From NCBI GenBank assembly GCA_028679075.1, contig JAJRCF010000004.1:1-64000 (forward strand): a stretch of DNA of 64,000 nt, written 5' to 3'. How positions within the stretch are numbered: the first letter of the stretch is position 1; each line of letters opens with the position of its first letter. The notes under the pieces were generated by a model. The model saw nothing but the letters and a program-made list of their open reading frames with translations, ran no database searches and was not told the origin of the DNA. The DNA comes from Methanoregula sp. GTDB lineage: Archaea > Halobacteriota > Methanomicrobia > Methanomicrobiales > Methanospirillaceae. Positions 34,357-43,877 of the stretch are shown piece after piece. The position numbers and the translations under genes were made by a program.

Positions 34357-34619
34357 GGCTGATCAGCAGACTGTCTGTCGTTCTCCCATATGTCCTGATC
34401 GGCCCTGACATCGCGATCTGCACGGGATGCGAAACGGGGGAATTTCAGTCATATTTTTCCAATAAACTGCCGGCTGGTTTATGTAAACGGGAGGATACGT
34501 ACCTCCCACAATGCCGCAGTGTGACCCGCTGAATAGTGTGACCTGTAGCATCTTTCACGTGAGAGGATGGGGCCGAAACACACGGCATTTCCCGTCCCTG
34601 AACTGATCTTCCCGTCGAT

Positions 34620-34629
34620 TATAAAAATA
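34620..34629 (+). promoter_or_regulatory. TATA box for the REC-PAS kinase gene at 34668
   Basis: TATAAAAATA, in the AT-rich end of an otherwise featureless 34357-34619 gap, predicts transcription from about 34652 and a 16-nt leader before ATG 34668. Confidence 0.55.
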
Positions 34630-34667
34630 ATTAAAAAAAAGGTTCCATAATCCGGGTGTTCAGGCGA

Positions 34668-37600
34668 ATGTTTACGATCCTCTATGTGGATGACGAACCA
34701 GACCTGCTGGTGCTGGGCCGTCAGTTCCTGGAACGTTCGCCGGAGTTCAGGGTCCTTCCCATGGCCTCCGCACCGGAAGCCTTGGCATCCCCCGAAATCA
34801 AGTGCTGCGATGCGATTGTCTCGGATTACCAGATGCCGGATATGGATGGGATCGAGTTCTTAAAAGCCGTGAGGGAGCAGTTCGGCGACATCCCGTTCAT
34901 CCTCTTCACCGGGCGGGGCCGGGAAGAGATCGTGATCCAGGCAATCAACAACGGCGCGGACTTCTACCTCCAGAAAGGCGGGGATGCAATGGCGCAGTTT
35001 GCCGAGCTGGAACACAAGATCCGGCAGGCCGTGGCCCGTCGCCAGGCGGAGCATCTGCTCGTGGAATCGGAGAAACGCCTTGCCGATATCATCAACTTCC
35101 TGCCCGATGCCACGTTTGCCATCGACAGGGAAGGCCGGGTCATTGCCTGGAACCGCGCAATCGTGGAGATGACCGGGGCGAGTGCCGCGGAGATGCTCGG
35201 CAAGGGCAATCACGAGTACACGAGGCCGTTCTACGGCGACCGCCGGAAGGCCCTGATCGACATGGTCTTCGAGCCGGACGAGGTGCTCTCGCAGCACTAC
35301 ACCCATATCAGCCGCAGCCGGGGGATCCTTACCGGGGAGACCTCAATCTCCACGCCCGACGGCAGGCGCCGTATCCTCATGGCTACTGCACGGCCGCTCT
35401 ATGACCGGGATGGCGGGATCGCTGGTGCGATCGAATCTCTCCGGGATATCTCCGGTATGAGAGACGCGGAAGAGGCGCTCCGGGCAAGCGAGGAGAAATA
35501 CCGGCTGGTCGTGGAACACAGCCAGGACGCGATCTATATCCACCGGTCCGACCGGGTGCTCTTCGCCAACAATCGGGCTGCAGAACTCACCGGTTACACC
35601 CACGATGAACTTATGGCGATCCGGCTCTGGGACCTTGTGCACCCGGATGACCGGGCCGGCCTCATGGAGAACGCGAAGAAGCGTTTTGCCGGTGCTGATA
35701 TACCCCCGGGGTTCACTGCCCGGCTCATTACAAAGGACGGCCCGATCATTCCCTGCGAATTTTTCGTGGACCTCATCGATTACCTGGGTGCCCCCGCGAT
35801 CCTCGGGATTGCCCGGGACATCAGGGTGCGCAAAGAGGCCGAGGACTCACTCCGGGCAAGCGAGGCCCGGTTCCGGGAGCTGGCCGAGCTCCTCCCCCAG
35901 ATCATCTTCGAGACAGACAGCGATTTTGGGATCACGTACGCGAACCACCATGCCCGCACCGTGACCGGACTCACGCCGGACGATCTCACACAGGGCCATT
36001 CCGTCTTCAACTTAATTGCAGAAAAGGACCATGCACGTGCAAAGGAGAGCATCGGGAAGATCATACGGGGAGAACCCATCGATCACCATGAGTACGAGGT
36101 GATACGCCGTAACGGCACCGCGTTTACTGCCTATATCTACGCGGCCCCCATCATGCATGACGGGACCTTTGCCGGGTTACGCGGGGTGGTCGCGGATGTC
36201 TCCGAGCGGAAGCGGACGGAAAGGGAACTGCGTACTGCCTACGAAAAACTTGCCGCACAGGAAAAAACGTTACGCCGGCAGTACGAAGAACTGGCCACGT
36301 CCGAAGAGAACCTCCGGGCAACGCAGGTGTCAGTCGACCAGGCTGCGTTCGGCATCCTCTGGCTCTCACCGGAAGGAAAGATCATCTACGTCAATGATGC
36401 GCAATGCCGGATGCTTGGCTATACCCGGGAAGAGTTGCTGGACATGTCTGTCTGGGATATTACCCCCGGCTATGATCCCGCACATTATACAGAACGCTGG
36501 AGGCAGCTCAAGAACGTGAAATCGTGGCTGTTCGAGACAGAGCACCGTACAAAGGACGGGAGGAGGTATCCGGTTGAAGTCATTGGCAAGTACTTTTCTT
36601 TCGGGGACAGGGAGATTTATTATGCCTTTGAACAGGACATAACCGGCCGTAAACAGGCGGAAGAAGCACTGCGAAAGAGCGAGGAGCAGTTCCGGGAGCT
36701 CGGCGAATACATGCCCCAGATCATCTTCGAGACGGACAAGGAGTTCCGGGTCACGTACGTGAACCGCCAGGCCCGCCATCTGACCGGCCTGACCCAGGAA
36801 GACCTTGACCGGGGCTTCAGCGTCTTTGATTTCATTGCCCCAAAGGACCATGAGCGGATCAGGAGGAACACCGTAGCGGTGATACGGGGCGACCGCGATT
36901 ACGAGCACGAATATACCGCAATTCTCCGGGACGGCACTATCCTCTCCGTCCTGATCTATGCCGCACCCATCCTGCATGACGGGACCTTTGCCGGGTTGCG
37001 CGGGATGGTCGTCGATGTCACCGAGAAGAAACAGGTGGAGGAGGCGCTGCGCAAAAGCGAGGACAAGTACCGCCACATCCTCGAGAACCTGCAGGACGCG
37101 TACCTCCGCATGGACCGGGACGGGACCCTTACCATGGTAAACCCGTCGGCTGCACGCATCTACGGGTACAGGTCCCCGGACGAGATGATCGGGATGTCTG
37201 TCTCGACACTGTTCCGCGATCCGGGACAGAGAACATGGGTCAAAGAACTCCTGAAGAATGAGGGGAATGTAAGCGACATCACCGGAGAGGGACAGCGCAA
37301 AGATGGCTCGTTCTTCTGGGTATCGATCAGCGCCCAGTCCCTGCGGGACAGCGAGGGGCACATGATCGGCACCGAAGTAATCTCACGGGACATCACCGAA
37401 AGAAAGGTGATGGAGCACGCGATTCAGGAGACAAACCGGAAGCTCAACCTCCTCAATAACATTACCCGGCACGACGTGATAAACCAGCTGACAGCCCTGC
37501 ATGGCTATATTCAGCTCGCGGAGACGAAGAAACCCGACCCCGTCGTGATGGATTACCTGGACCGGATCGCGGAGGCCGCCGATACGGTGGGGCGACAGAT

Positions 37601-38081
37601 CGCGTTCACCCGGGACTACCAGGAGCTGGGCGTCAAGGCCCCGTCGTGGTTCGTACTCGACAAGGTCGTGGCGAAGGCCTCGGGCACGGCCGTGCCGGTA
37701 CGGTTCTCCGGCGCGTGCCATGCAGTCTCTGTCCTTGCCGACCCGATGCTCGAGCGGGTCTTCTTCAACCTCTTCGAGAACGCGGTCCGGCACGGGAGGA
37801 GCGTGACAGGAATTACCGTCCGCTGCGAGCGGGAGCCCGACGGCCTGTTCGTGATTGTCGAGGACGACGGGGTAGGGGTGAAGCCGCACGAGAAAGAGAG
37901 GATCTTTACCAAGGGGTACGGGAAGAACACGGGCTTTGGCCTCTTCCTGACAAAAGAGATCCTCGCGATTACCGGGATCACCATCCGCGAGACCGGCACC
38001 TTCGGGAAGGGCGCCCGGTTCGAGATGTTTGTACCTGAAGGAGCATACCGGCTGCCGGATAAGAAAGGGAAGAAGGCATAG
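34668..38081 (+). CDS. Hybrid histidine kinase: receiver, six PAS domains, kinase
   Basis: 1137 aa, no membrane segment. A receiver domain (1-115; acid pocket DDE, acceptor Asp53 in SDYQMPDMDG, Lys103) is followed by about six PAS domains starting near residues 130, 280, 400, 555, 670 and 795. PAS 3 and 5 are recent relatives (both RELxxxxPQIIFETD...IYAAPIxHDGTFAGLRG). The phosphoacceptor is LLNNITRHDVINQLTALHGY and the ATPase domain has FFNLFENAVRHG and FGLFLTKEIL. The receiver-first design suggests input from another kinase. ATG 34668 fits the TATA box better than GTG 34656. It is monocistronic, ending before a hairpin. Confidence 0.9.
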   Translation: MFTILYVDDEPDLLVLGRQFLERSPEFRVLPMASAPEALASPEIKCCDAIVSDYQMPDMDGIEFLKAVREQFGDIPFILFTGRGREEIVIQAINNGADFYLQKGGDAMAQFAELEHKIRQAVARRQAEHLLVESEKRLADIINFLPDATFAIDREGRVIAWNRAIVEMTGASAAEMLGKGNHEYTRPFYGDRRKALIDMVFEPDEVLSQHYTHISRSRGILTGETSISTPDGRRRILMATARPLYDRDGGIAGAIESLRDISGMRDAEEALRASEEKYRLVVEHSQDAIYIHRSDRVLFANNRAAELTGYTHDELMAIRLWDLVHPDDRAGLMENAKKRFAGADIPPGFTARLITKDGPIIPCEFFVDLIDYLGAPAILGIARDIRVRKEAEDSLRASEARFRELAELLPQIIFETDSDFGITYANHHARTVTGLTPDDLTQGHSVFNLIAEKDHARAKESIGKIIRGEPIDHHEYEVIRRNGTAFTAYIYAAPIMHDGTFAGLRGVVADVSERKRTERELRTAYEKLAAQEKTLRRQYEELATSEENLRATQVSVDQAAFGILWLSPEGKIIYVNDAQCRMLGYTREELLDMSVWDITPGYDPAHYTERWRQLKNVKSWLFETEHRTKDGRRYPVEVIGKYFSFGDREIYYAFEQDITGRKQAEEALRKSEEQFRELGEYMPQIIFETDKEFRVTYVNRQARHLTGLTQEDLDRGFSVFDFIAPKDHERIRRNTVAVIRGDRDYEHEYTAILRDGTILSVLIYAAPILHDGTFAGLRGMVVDVTEKKQVEEALRKSEDKYRHILENLQDAYLRMDRDGTLTMVNPSAARIYGYRSPDEMIGMSVSTLFRDPGQRTWVKELLKNEGNVSDITGEGQRKDGSFFWVSISAQSLRDSEGHMIGTEVISRDITERKVMEHAIQETNRKLNLLNNITRHDVINQLTALHGYIQLAETKKPDPVVMDYLDRIAEAADTVGRQIAFTRDYQELGVKAPSWFVLDKVVAKASGTAVPVRFSGACHAVSVLADPMLERVFFNLFENAVRHGRSVTGITVRCEREPDGLFVIVEDDGVGVKPHEKERIFTKGYGKNTGFGLFLTKEILAITGITIRETGTFGKGARFEMFVPEGAYRLPDKKGKKA

Positions 38082-38144
38082 TCTCTTGCCAGCGAGGGAA
38101 CGGGAAGATCCCCCTGGAGTTGTTTCAAAATCTGTAATATAACG

Positions 38145-38174
38145 AAACCCTTTTTATGTCCCTGAAAAGGGTTT
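38145..38174. terminator. Perfect inverted repeat between two kinase genes
   Basis: AAACCCTTTT-tatgtccctg-AAAAGGGTTT, a 10-bp perfect stem with a 10-nt loop followed by TTTTAATAT. It lies 64 bp after one kinase gene and about 94 bp before the next, so it may be a terminator or an operator for the downstream operon. Confidence 0.55.
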
Positions 38175-38267
38175 TAATATAGTAATTAATTGATCATACC
38201 TACCCCGGGTCACACGTGAAACGATAAAAAAATCTTTTTCCGGTAATACTGGCGGCGATACTGGCAG

Positions 38268-41200
38268 ATGAGAAAAGAGAGCGGTAAAAAAACAGCAACG
38301 GACACGCCGGGTTCACCTCAGATGCCTGTCACCGGTAAAAAGCGGGAGCTGGACGCACTCCGGGAGAGCGAATCCGTTCTGCGCAGTTTTTTTGACTCCG
38401 CCGGCGTCATGCGGGGCATTGTGGAAGTGATCGCCGATGATGACGTGCGTCATATCACCACGAATTCCGTGACCGCGGCATTTATCGGCCTGACTCCCGA
38501 CGCAATGAGGAATAAGTGCGGCTCTGAACTGGGCGAACCGAAAGAGATCCTCCGGTTGTGGGTGGGCTATTATATCGAGAGCCAGAAAAGTAAAAAAGCA
38601 GTCTCCTTTGAATACATGGACCCGCGGGGGGGATCCGAATCGTGGTTCCATGTCACCGTAAGCTACCTGGGAACACCCTCCCACGAGTACCCGCGGTTTG
38701 CATATGTGATGGTCGATATCACCAGCCGCAAACAGGCAGAAGAGGCGCTCAAAGCAGCAAATGAAGACCTTGAGTCCCGTATCCGCCAGAGGACCTCCGA
38801 ACTCATCAATGCTGTCGATTTCGCAAACACCGAACGCCACCGGCTCTACGATGTGCTGGAAGCGCTCCCCGTCTATGTCTGCCTGCTTGACAGCGATTAC
38901 CGCATGCCGTTTGCCAACAAGTATTTCCGGGAGACATTCAGGGAACCGCAAGGTCGCCGGTGCTACGAGTTCCTCTTCAACCGTACCGAACCCTGCGAGA
39001 TCTGTGAGTCCTATACGGTCATGAAGACCCGTGCGCCCCATCACTGGTTCTGGACCGGCCCGAACGGCAGGGACTACGATATCTACGATTACCCCTTCAC
39101 CGATACCGACTGGTCACTTATGATCCTCGAGATGGGGATCGACGTCACGGAACGGAAGAAGGCCGAGGAAGAATGGGCAATTCTCGCGTCCATTGTCGAG
39201 CACTCCGAGGATGCGATCATCGGAAAATCACTTTCTGGCGTTATCATGAGCTGGAATGCCGGTGCTGCGAAGATGTACGGGTATTCTGCAGAAGAGGCGA
39301 TCGGCCAGCATGTCTCGGTGCTCCTGCCTCCCGGCGCGGAAGATGACCTCGGCTATATCCTGGAACGGATCCGGAAGGGTGAACCGGTCTTCCAGTATGA
39401 TACGGTCCGGATGAAGAAAGACGGGTCGTTGATCCAGGTCTCTCTTACGGTCTCGCCGATCAAAGACCGGAAAGGAGTGTTGATCGGTGCATCTTCAATC
39501 GCACGGGATATCTCCGAGCGGAAGATGATCGCAGATACGATCGAAAAGGCCAATGTGTATAACCGAAGTCTTATCGAGGCGAGCCTGGACCCGCTCGTCA
39601 CCATTGCGCCTGACGGGACCATCAGCGATGTCAATGCAGCAACGATCCGGATTACCGGATATTCACGGGGGGAACTGATCGGGACCGACTTCTCGAACTA
39701 CTTCACGGAGCCGGACAAGGCAAAGGCAGGATACGAGAAAGTATTCCGCGACGGGTCAGTGACCGACTACGCGCTGGAGATCCGGAACAGGAACGGGCAT
39801 GTGACCCCGGTCCTCTATAATGCAACCGTGTACCGGGACACGCGGGGAAATGTCCTCGGTGTCTTTGCATCTGCCCGGGATATCACCGAACGGAAGAAGG
39901 CCGAAGAAGCGCTCAGCAGGGCGAATGCCTATAACAGGAGCCTGATCGAGGCGAGCCTGGACCCGCTCGTCACCATTGCACCTGACGGGACCATCAGCGA
40001 TGTCAATGCAGCAACGATCCGGATTACCGGATATTCGCGGGGGGAACTGATCGGGACCGACTTCTCGAACTACTTCACAGAACCGGATACGGCAAAGGCA
40101 GGATACGAAAAAGTATTCCGCGACGGGTCAGTGACCGATTATGCACTGGAGATCCGGAACAGGAACGGACAGGTAACCCCGGTCCTCTATAATGCATCCG
40201 TGTACCGGGACGCACAGGGAAATGTCCTCGGTGTCTTTGCCTCTGCCCGGGACATCACCGAACGGAAGAAGGCCGAAGAGGCACTCCGGAAGGCGCACGA
40301 TCTTCTTGAGGACCGGGTGGAAGAACGGACACGGGAACTGGTGCAGTCCAATGCCCAGCTCAAAGAGGAAATTTCCCAGCGCCGGATAGCGGAGTCCCTG
40401 GTGAAGAAGACCGTGTCCGAACTGTATGCCGCCATCGAATCAACAGCGGACGGGATGTATGTCGTAGACCGGGCCGGGAGGATTATCCGGTACAACCAGA
40501 ATTTTACGTCCATGTGGAAGATCCCTGACGACCTGCTCCAGAGCGGGGAAGACCGGGAGGTGTCAGGTTACCTGAGGACCCTGGTAAAAAATCCGGGGTT
40601 GTTCGATGAGAGCGAGGGACATTTCTCCCCAAAAGACCGCGAAACCTATGACATGCTAGAACTTAAGGATGGCCGGATCTTTGAACGGTATTCAAAACCA
40701 CAGAAGATGGATTCATCCATCATCGGCAGGGTCCTGAGTTACCGGGATGTCACCGACCGCCGGCATGCCGAGGAGAAACTCATCGCCTCGCTCCAGGAAA
40801 AGGAGATCCTGATCCGGGAGATCCACCACCGGGTCAAGAACAACCTCCAGATCATCTCAGGCCTGCTCAATATGACCCGGCTGAGGACAGACGACCCGGC
40901 AACAACCGGTATATTGACGGACATGATGATGAAGATCAAGACCATGGCCCAGATCCACACACGGCTGTACGAGAGCAAACAGGTCGATAAGATCAATATG
41001 GGCGGGCAGATCCGGGACCAGGTGGCCGATCTCTCCAGCATCTACGGGCAGTCCGGCCCGGAGATCGCCTGCGAGGTGGATGCGGAGGACCTTTACCTCC
41101 CGGTCGACCAGGCGATCCCCTGTGCACTGGTGGTCAATGAAGCCCTCTCCAATTCCTTTAAACATGCCTTCAGGAAGCGCAGGCACGGGACCATCAGGGT

Positions 41201-41408
41201 CTCTGCACGGCTGGAGGACGGGATGATCCATATCCGTGTCCAGGATGATGGGATTGGTATTCCCCAAGATGTGGATATCGACCGGGCAACAAGCCTGGGA
41301 CTGAAACTGATCCGGAACCTGGTACAGCAGTTGCAGGGAACACTGGTGATCGAGAGCACAGATCCGGGCACTGCGGTGAGTGTTGACTTCCCGCTCGCAA
41401 CGGAGTGA
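38268..41408 (+). CDS. Multi-PAS sensor histidine kinase (HisKA_2 type)
   Basis: 1046 aa, soluble. About six PAS domains precede the kinase. PAS 4 and 5 (about 425-670) are almost identical, a recent 124-codon tandem duplication. Two coiled coils separate the groups (for example EDLESRIRQRTSEL, LEDRVEERTRELVQSN). The phosphoacceptor is REIHHRVKNNLQIISGLL, the HisKA_2 signature, followed by an ATPase domain with LVVNEALSNSFKHAF and QDDGIGIP. It overlaps the next gene region closely (9 nt to ATG 41417), so the adjacent REC-MEDS-PadR regulator is the likely partner. It is first gene of cassette 1, repeated at 47050-51977. Confidence 0.92.
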   Translation: MRKESGKKTATDTPGSPQMPVTGKKRELDALRESESVLRSFFDSAGVMRGIVEVIADDDVRHITTNSVTAAFIGLTPDAMRNKCGSELGEPKEILRLWVGYYIESQKSKKAVSFEYMDPRGGSESWFHVTVSYLGTPSHEYPRFAYVMVDITSRKQAEEALKAANEDLESRIRQRTSELINAVDFANTERHRLYDVLEALPVYVCLLDSDYRMPFANKYFRETFREPQGRRCYEFLFNRTEPCEICESYTVMKTRAPHHWFWTGPNGRDYDIYDYPFTDTDWSLMILEMGIDVTERKKAEEEWAILASIVEHSEDAIIGKSLSGVIMSWNAGAAKMYGYSAEEAIGQHVSVLLPPGAEDDLGYILERIRKGEPVFQYDTVRMKKDGSLIQVSLTVSPIKDRKGVLIGASSIARDISERKMIADTIEKANVYNRSLIEASLDPLVTIAPDGTISDVNAATIRITGYSRGELIGTDFSNYFTEPDKAKAGYEKVFRDGSVTDYALEIRNRNGHVTPVLYNATVYRDTRGNVLGVFASARDITERKKAEEALSRANAYNRSLIEASLDPLVTIAPDGTISDVNAATIRITGYSRGELIGTDFSNYFTEPDTAKAGYEKVFRDGSVTDYALEIRNRNGQVTPVLYNASVYRDAQGNVLGVFASARDITERKKAEEALRKAHDLLEDRVEERTRELVQSNAQLKEEISQRRIAESLVKKTVSELYAAIESTADGMYVVDRAGRIIRYNQNFTSMWKIPDDLLQSGEDREVSGYLRTLVKNPGLFDESEGHFSPKDRETYDMLELKDGRIFERYSKPQKMDSSIIGRVLSYRDVTDRRHAEEKLIASLQEKEILIREIHHRVKNNLQIISGLLNMTRLRTDDPATTGILTDMMMKIKTMAQIHTRLYESKQVDKINMGGQIRDQVADLSSIYGQSGPEIACEVDAEDLYLPVDQAIPCALVVNEALSNSFKHAFRKRRHGTIRVSARLEDGMIHIRVQDDGIGIPQDVDIDRATSLGLKLIRNLVQQLQGTLVIESTDPGTAVSVDFPLATE
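39541..40284 (+). repeat. Tandem duplication of a PAS domain, 372-bp period
   Basis: The segment encoding SLIEASLDPLVTIAPDGTI through VFASARDITERKKAEEAL occurs twice in a row inside the kinase gene, with the copies differing at only a few per cent of bases. The GAGCCTGGACCC anchor is at 39581 and again at 39953, giving a period of exactly 124 codons. The reading frame is preserved. Confidence 0.9.
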
Positions 41409-41416
41409 TGATAACA

Positions 41417-42763
41417 ATGTCGAAGATTCTTGTGGTTGACGATGAGGCGATTATTACCATGGAGCTCGAAGAGCAGCTTCACGCGATGGGATATACGGTT
41501 GCTGGGATGGCAGCATCCGGTGAGAATGCGATAGAGAAAGCACGCCGTCTTTCACCGGACCTGGTCCTGATGGACATCGTCATGCCGGGAAAGCTGAATG
41601 GTATTGAAGCGGCAAAAATTATCACCGGGGAGCTGGGTATCCCGGTGGTCTTTGTCACCTCCTATGCCGATGACGCGATCATCGAGAAAGCGAAACAGGC
41701 CGGGCCCTATGGGTATATTGTAAAACCGTTTAATGGAATGGAGATCAAGGCTGCGATCGAGGTCGCCCTGTTCCGTAAAACGGCTGAACAGGAACTCCGG
41801 AAGACCGCCCCTGCAATACTGGAGAAGAGTACCCGCGATAAGGAGGGTGACGAAGAGGATGAGACCGGGGCGGAATATATCGACCTGCCGGAGATCAAGA
41901 CGGTCCTCTTAAAAGATATTTTTACCGATATTGTCCTCTTCCTGTATGTCGATCCAACCTTAAAAGACCCGATATTCAAGTTTGCCATTGAAGCCGGACT
42001 GAAACAGGGAGGGCGGAATTTCTTTGCCTATCACCGTTCCATCCTTCAGAAATATTTCTTAAAAGAGATCCGGGACAAAGACCTTTTCACGCGACGGATA
42101 AAAAAAGGCGAAGTATATCTCTTACCCGGAATTCTTGAGAAATGTTCGGAATCGTTGCCAAAGGACCCGTCGGCAGGCACGCTCCAGATCCTTTTTGATT
42201 TTTCCGAAACCGAAGAGTTCTCCGATATCATCGCAGTAAAAGACCTCATCCTGGCAAAAAAGAGCCAGGGTATACCCCTGTCGGGTATTATTGCCGTGAA
42301 CATGGCCGATATCGATCACAACCAGATAAAACTGCTCTCTGATGGCATTGCAAAGATCATCATATCCACCGGTAAGGAAACCACCCTGTCCTTTGCCCAC
42401 CGGTCATTCCCTTCCGATGCGGTCACCGTTGTTCCCCAGGCAACCATCGATGATGTCGTGAAAAGATCCCTTGAGCCGGTGATCCTCGCACTCCTTGAAA
42501 AACCCATATCAGGATATGATATCGTCCACGAGATCCACAGCCGGTATAATGTTCTCATTCCCCAGGCCCGGATTTACACGTACCTCTATGACCTCGAAAA
42601 GAACGGATACCTTGTTGTGAAAACATCGGGGAAATCGAAACTGTACTCGCCTACCGATGCCGGAAGGAAATATATCCATACCCGGCTGAACGAGTTCAAG
42701 TTTGTTTTCCGGCATATCCTGGGGGATGGTGTCACTGCGATCCCTCCATCCGAAAGAAAATAA
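41417..42763 (+). CDS. Response regulator: REC, MEDS-like domain, PadR-type wHTH (cassette 1)
   Basis: 448 aa. The receiver (1-120) begins MSKILVVDDEAIITMELEEQL, acceptor Asp53 in LVLMDIVMPGK. A middle domain (about 150-330: LLKDIFTDIVLFLYVDP...GGRNFFAYHR) resembles the MEDS sensory domain of methanogens. The C-terminal winged helix (about 355-430), LLEKPISGYDIVHEIHSRYNVLIPQARIYTYLYDLEKNGYL, is PadR-like. A DNA-binding output on an archaeal response regulator is uncommon. The start is ATG 41417, matching the paralogue; the track start is 4 codons upstream. It is co-transcribed with the 38268 kinase. The paralogue at 49811 is closely similar over the full length. Confidence 0.9.
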   Translation: MSKILVVDDEAIITMELEEQLHAMGYTVAGMAASGENAIEKARRLSPDLVLMDIVMPGKLNGIEAAKIITGELGIPVVFVTSYADDAIIEKAKQAGPYGYIVKPFNGMEIKAAIEVALFRKTAEQELRKTAPAILEKSTRDKEGDEEDETGAEYIDLPEIKTVLLKDIFTDIVLFLYVDPTLKDPIFKFAIEAGLKQGGRNFFAYHRSILQKYFLKEIRDKDLFTRRIKKGEVYLLPGILEKCSESLPKDPSAGTLQILFDFSETEEFSDIIAVKDLILAKKSQGIPLSGIIAVNMADIDHNQIKLLSDGIAKIIISTGKETTLSFAHRSFPSDAVTVVPQATIDDVVKRSLEPVILALLEKPISGYDIVHEIHSRYNVLIPQARIYTYLYDLEKNGYLVVKTSGKSKLYSPTDAGRKYIHTRLNEFKFVFRHILGDGVTAIPPSERK

Positions 42764-42786
42764 CGGGTCTGGAGTATGTCGAAAGG

Positions 42787-43125
42787 CATCAGAATGCTGA
42801 GGGGTCTTCAGACCCGAAGCAGGAGAAGAACGTAGTTCTTGGATTTGAGACAGAAGAAGAACCCCGTGGGTTCTTCGACCGAGTGCCTCATACTCTTCGA
42901 TTATCTCATACTCGAAGAACGCTGATGCGTTCTTCTCGTCCTCGCGACCCGGAAATTTTGTAAACCTCGACAATAAGAAAGGAGGCATCAGCCGACCTAC
43001 AGGTCTGATGGCCACTCGGAACTCGAAGAACGCTGATGCGTTCTTCTCGTCCTCCAGGTCTGATGACCTGTCGGAACTCAAAGAACACTGATCGTTCTTC
43101 TCCTCTTCATGGCTTGACGGCCACT
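42787..43125. repeat. GAAGAAC-type hairpin repeat cluster, copy 2
   Basis: A set of hairpins in opposite orientation to the 3681-3900 cluster: GGGTCTTCAGACCC, GAAGAACCC-cgt-GGGTTCTTC, and GAAGAACGC-tgat-GCGTTCTTC twice (about 42915 and 43025). A weaker AAGAACACTGATCGTTCTT lies near 43082. The units CTCGAAGAACGCTGATGCG and (A)GGTCTGATG recur as imperfect direct repeats. No credible gene is present from 42764 to about 43460; the long minus-strand track ORF at 42509 reads through these repeats. Confidence 0.75.
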
Positions 43126-43389
43126 CATATGTTTCAAAATTTGAGACAATCCCTGTAATATCCGGTAACATATATTGGAAATGCTAAAAGAGGGTGATGT
43201 GTGGGAGACCAGCTACCCACATCTGGGGAAAATGCCATCCAGGTACGGATACAACCCTCATCAACCTTAAAAACAAGCGGGCAGTCCAGGTACAAAGTAT
43301 AGGTTAAAAAGCCATGCACACACCAGAAGAGAGGGGAGAAGGGACTGCCCGCAGGGAAATCGCTTAGTCCACCATACCAACCGGGAAGT

Positions 43390-43416
43390 CCCTGGCAGCA
43401 GGCAACCCTGCCAGGG
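43390..43416. promoter_or_regulatory. Inverted repeat upstream of Hsp20-like gene 1
   Basis: CCCTGGCAG-caggcaacc-CTGCCAGGG, a perfect 9-bp stem, lies about 20 bp upstream of a TATA-like ATATAA (43435-43440). A different perfect inverted repeat lies upstream of the second Hsp20-like gene, so both may be controlled by DNA-binding repressors or end upstream transcripts. Confidence 0.45.
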
Positions 43417-43469
43417 AATCTTTCCAGAAAAAACATATAATTCCCATCATTGCCAGTAGGTGATTCCCC

Positions 43470-43742
43470 ACGAAACCTGAAAGACACAACAACGGCACTT
43501 CGTTTGACCCTCCGGTCCACATGGCCGATGATGGCAAGTATCTTCATGTCAGTATCGGTCTTCCCGGCATAGCGGAAGAGCAGATCCGGATCGATCTTGA
43601 AAGGACAACCGTTACCTTGTCCGTATGGGATGATGAACGGATGTTCGAAAAAGTCATCCAGGTCCCATCGGGAGCACGGATTTTCAAAAAGAAGGTCTGT
43701 GGCGGGGTGCTGGAAATTATCCTGGAAAAACAGGTACCATGA
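43470..43742 (+). CDS. Hsp20/alpha-crystallin-like small protein (cassette 1), ACG start
   Basis: 90 aa if started at ACG 43470. The core DDGKYLHVSIGLPGIAEEQIRIDLERTTVTL..FEKVIQVPSGARIFKKKVCGGVLEIILEK is a compact alpha-crystallin-like beta fold (GLPGI, GVLEIILEK), and matches the 51690 paralogue throughout. The paralogue starts ATG-AAA; here the equivalent codon is ACG-AAA with AGGTGA 6 nt upstream. No ATG, GTG or TTG is present between the upstream stop (43461) and ATG 43521, which lies inside the homologous region and has no ribosome site. Translation may begin at ACG, or at 43521 with a 73-aa product, or the gene may be damaged. It would act as a small chaperone. Confidence 0.65.
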   Translation, partial: TKPERHNNGTSFDPPVHMADDGKYLHVSIGLPGIAEEQIRIDLERTTVTLSVWDDERMFEKVIQVPSGARIFKKKVCGGVLEIILEKQVP

Positions 43743-43877
43743 TCCCTGGCTGTTAAAGCCAGGTGCGTTTTTATCATCTGCCGTCATGTTCCCGGGTTTT
43801 GTTTTATAACCTGATTTTCTGATCTGTAGAAATCATTTCAGGATGCTAACACTCCCGGGCTTTCGTTGCACTCATTG

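Noticed and set aside
42509-43171. 220-aa minus-strand ORF across the regulator 3' end and repeat cluster 2
   Set aside because: Repetitive translation (NASAFFEF, RPVGRL repeated) comes from the hairpin repeats; the rest is antisense to the response regulator.
43134-43787. 217-aa minus-strand ORF over the first Hsp20-like gene
   Set aside because: Antisense to a frame with clear homology to the 51690 paralogue; no domain seen.
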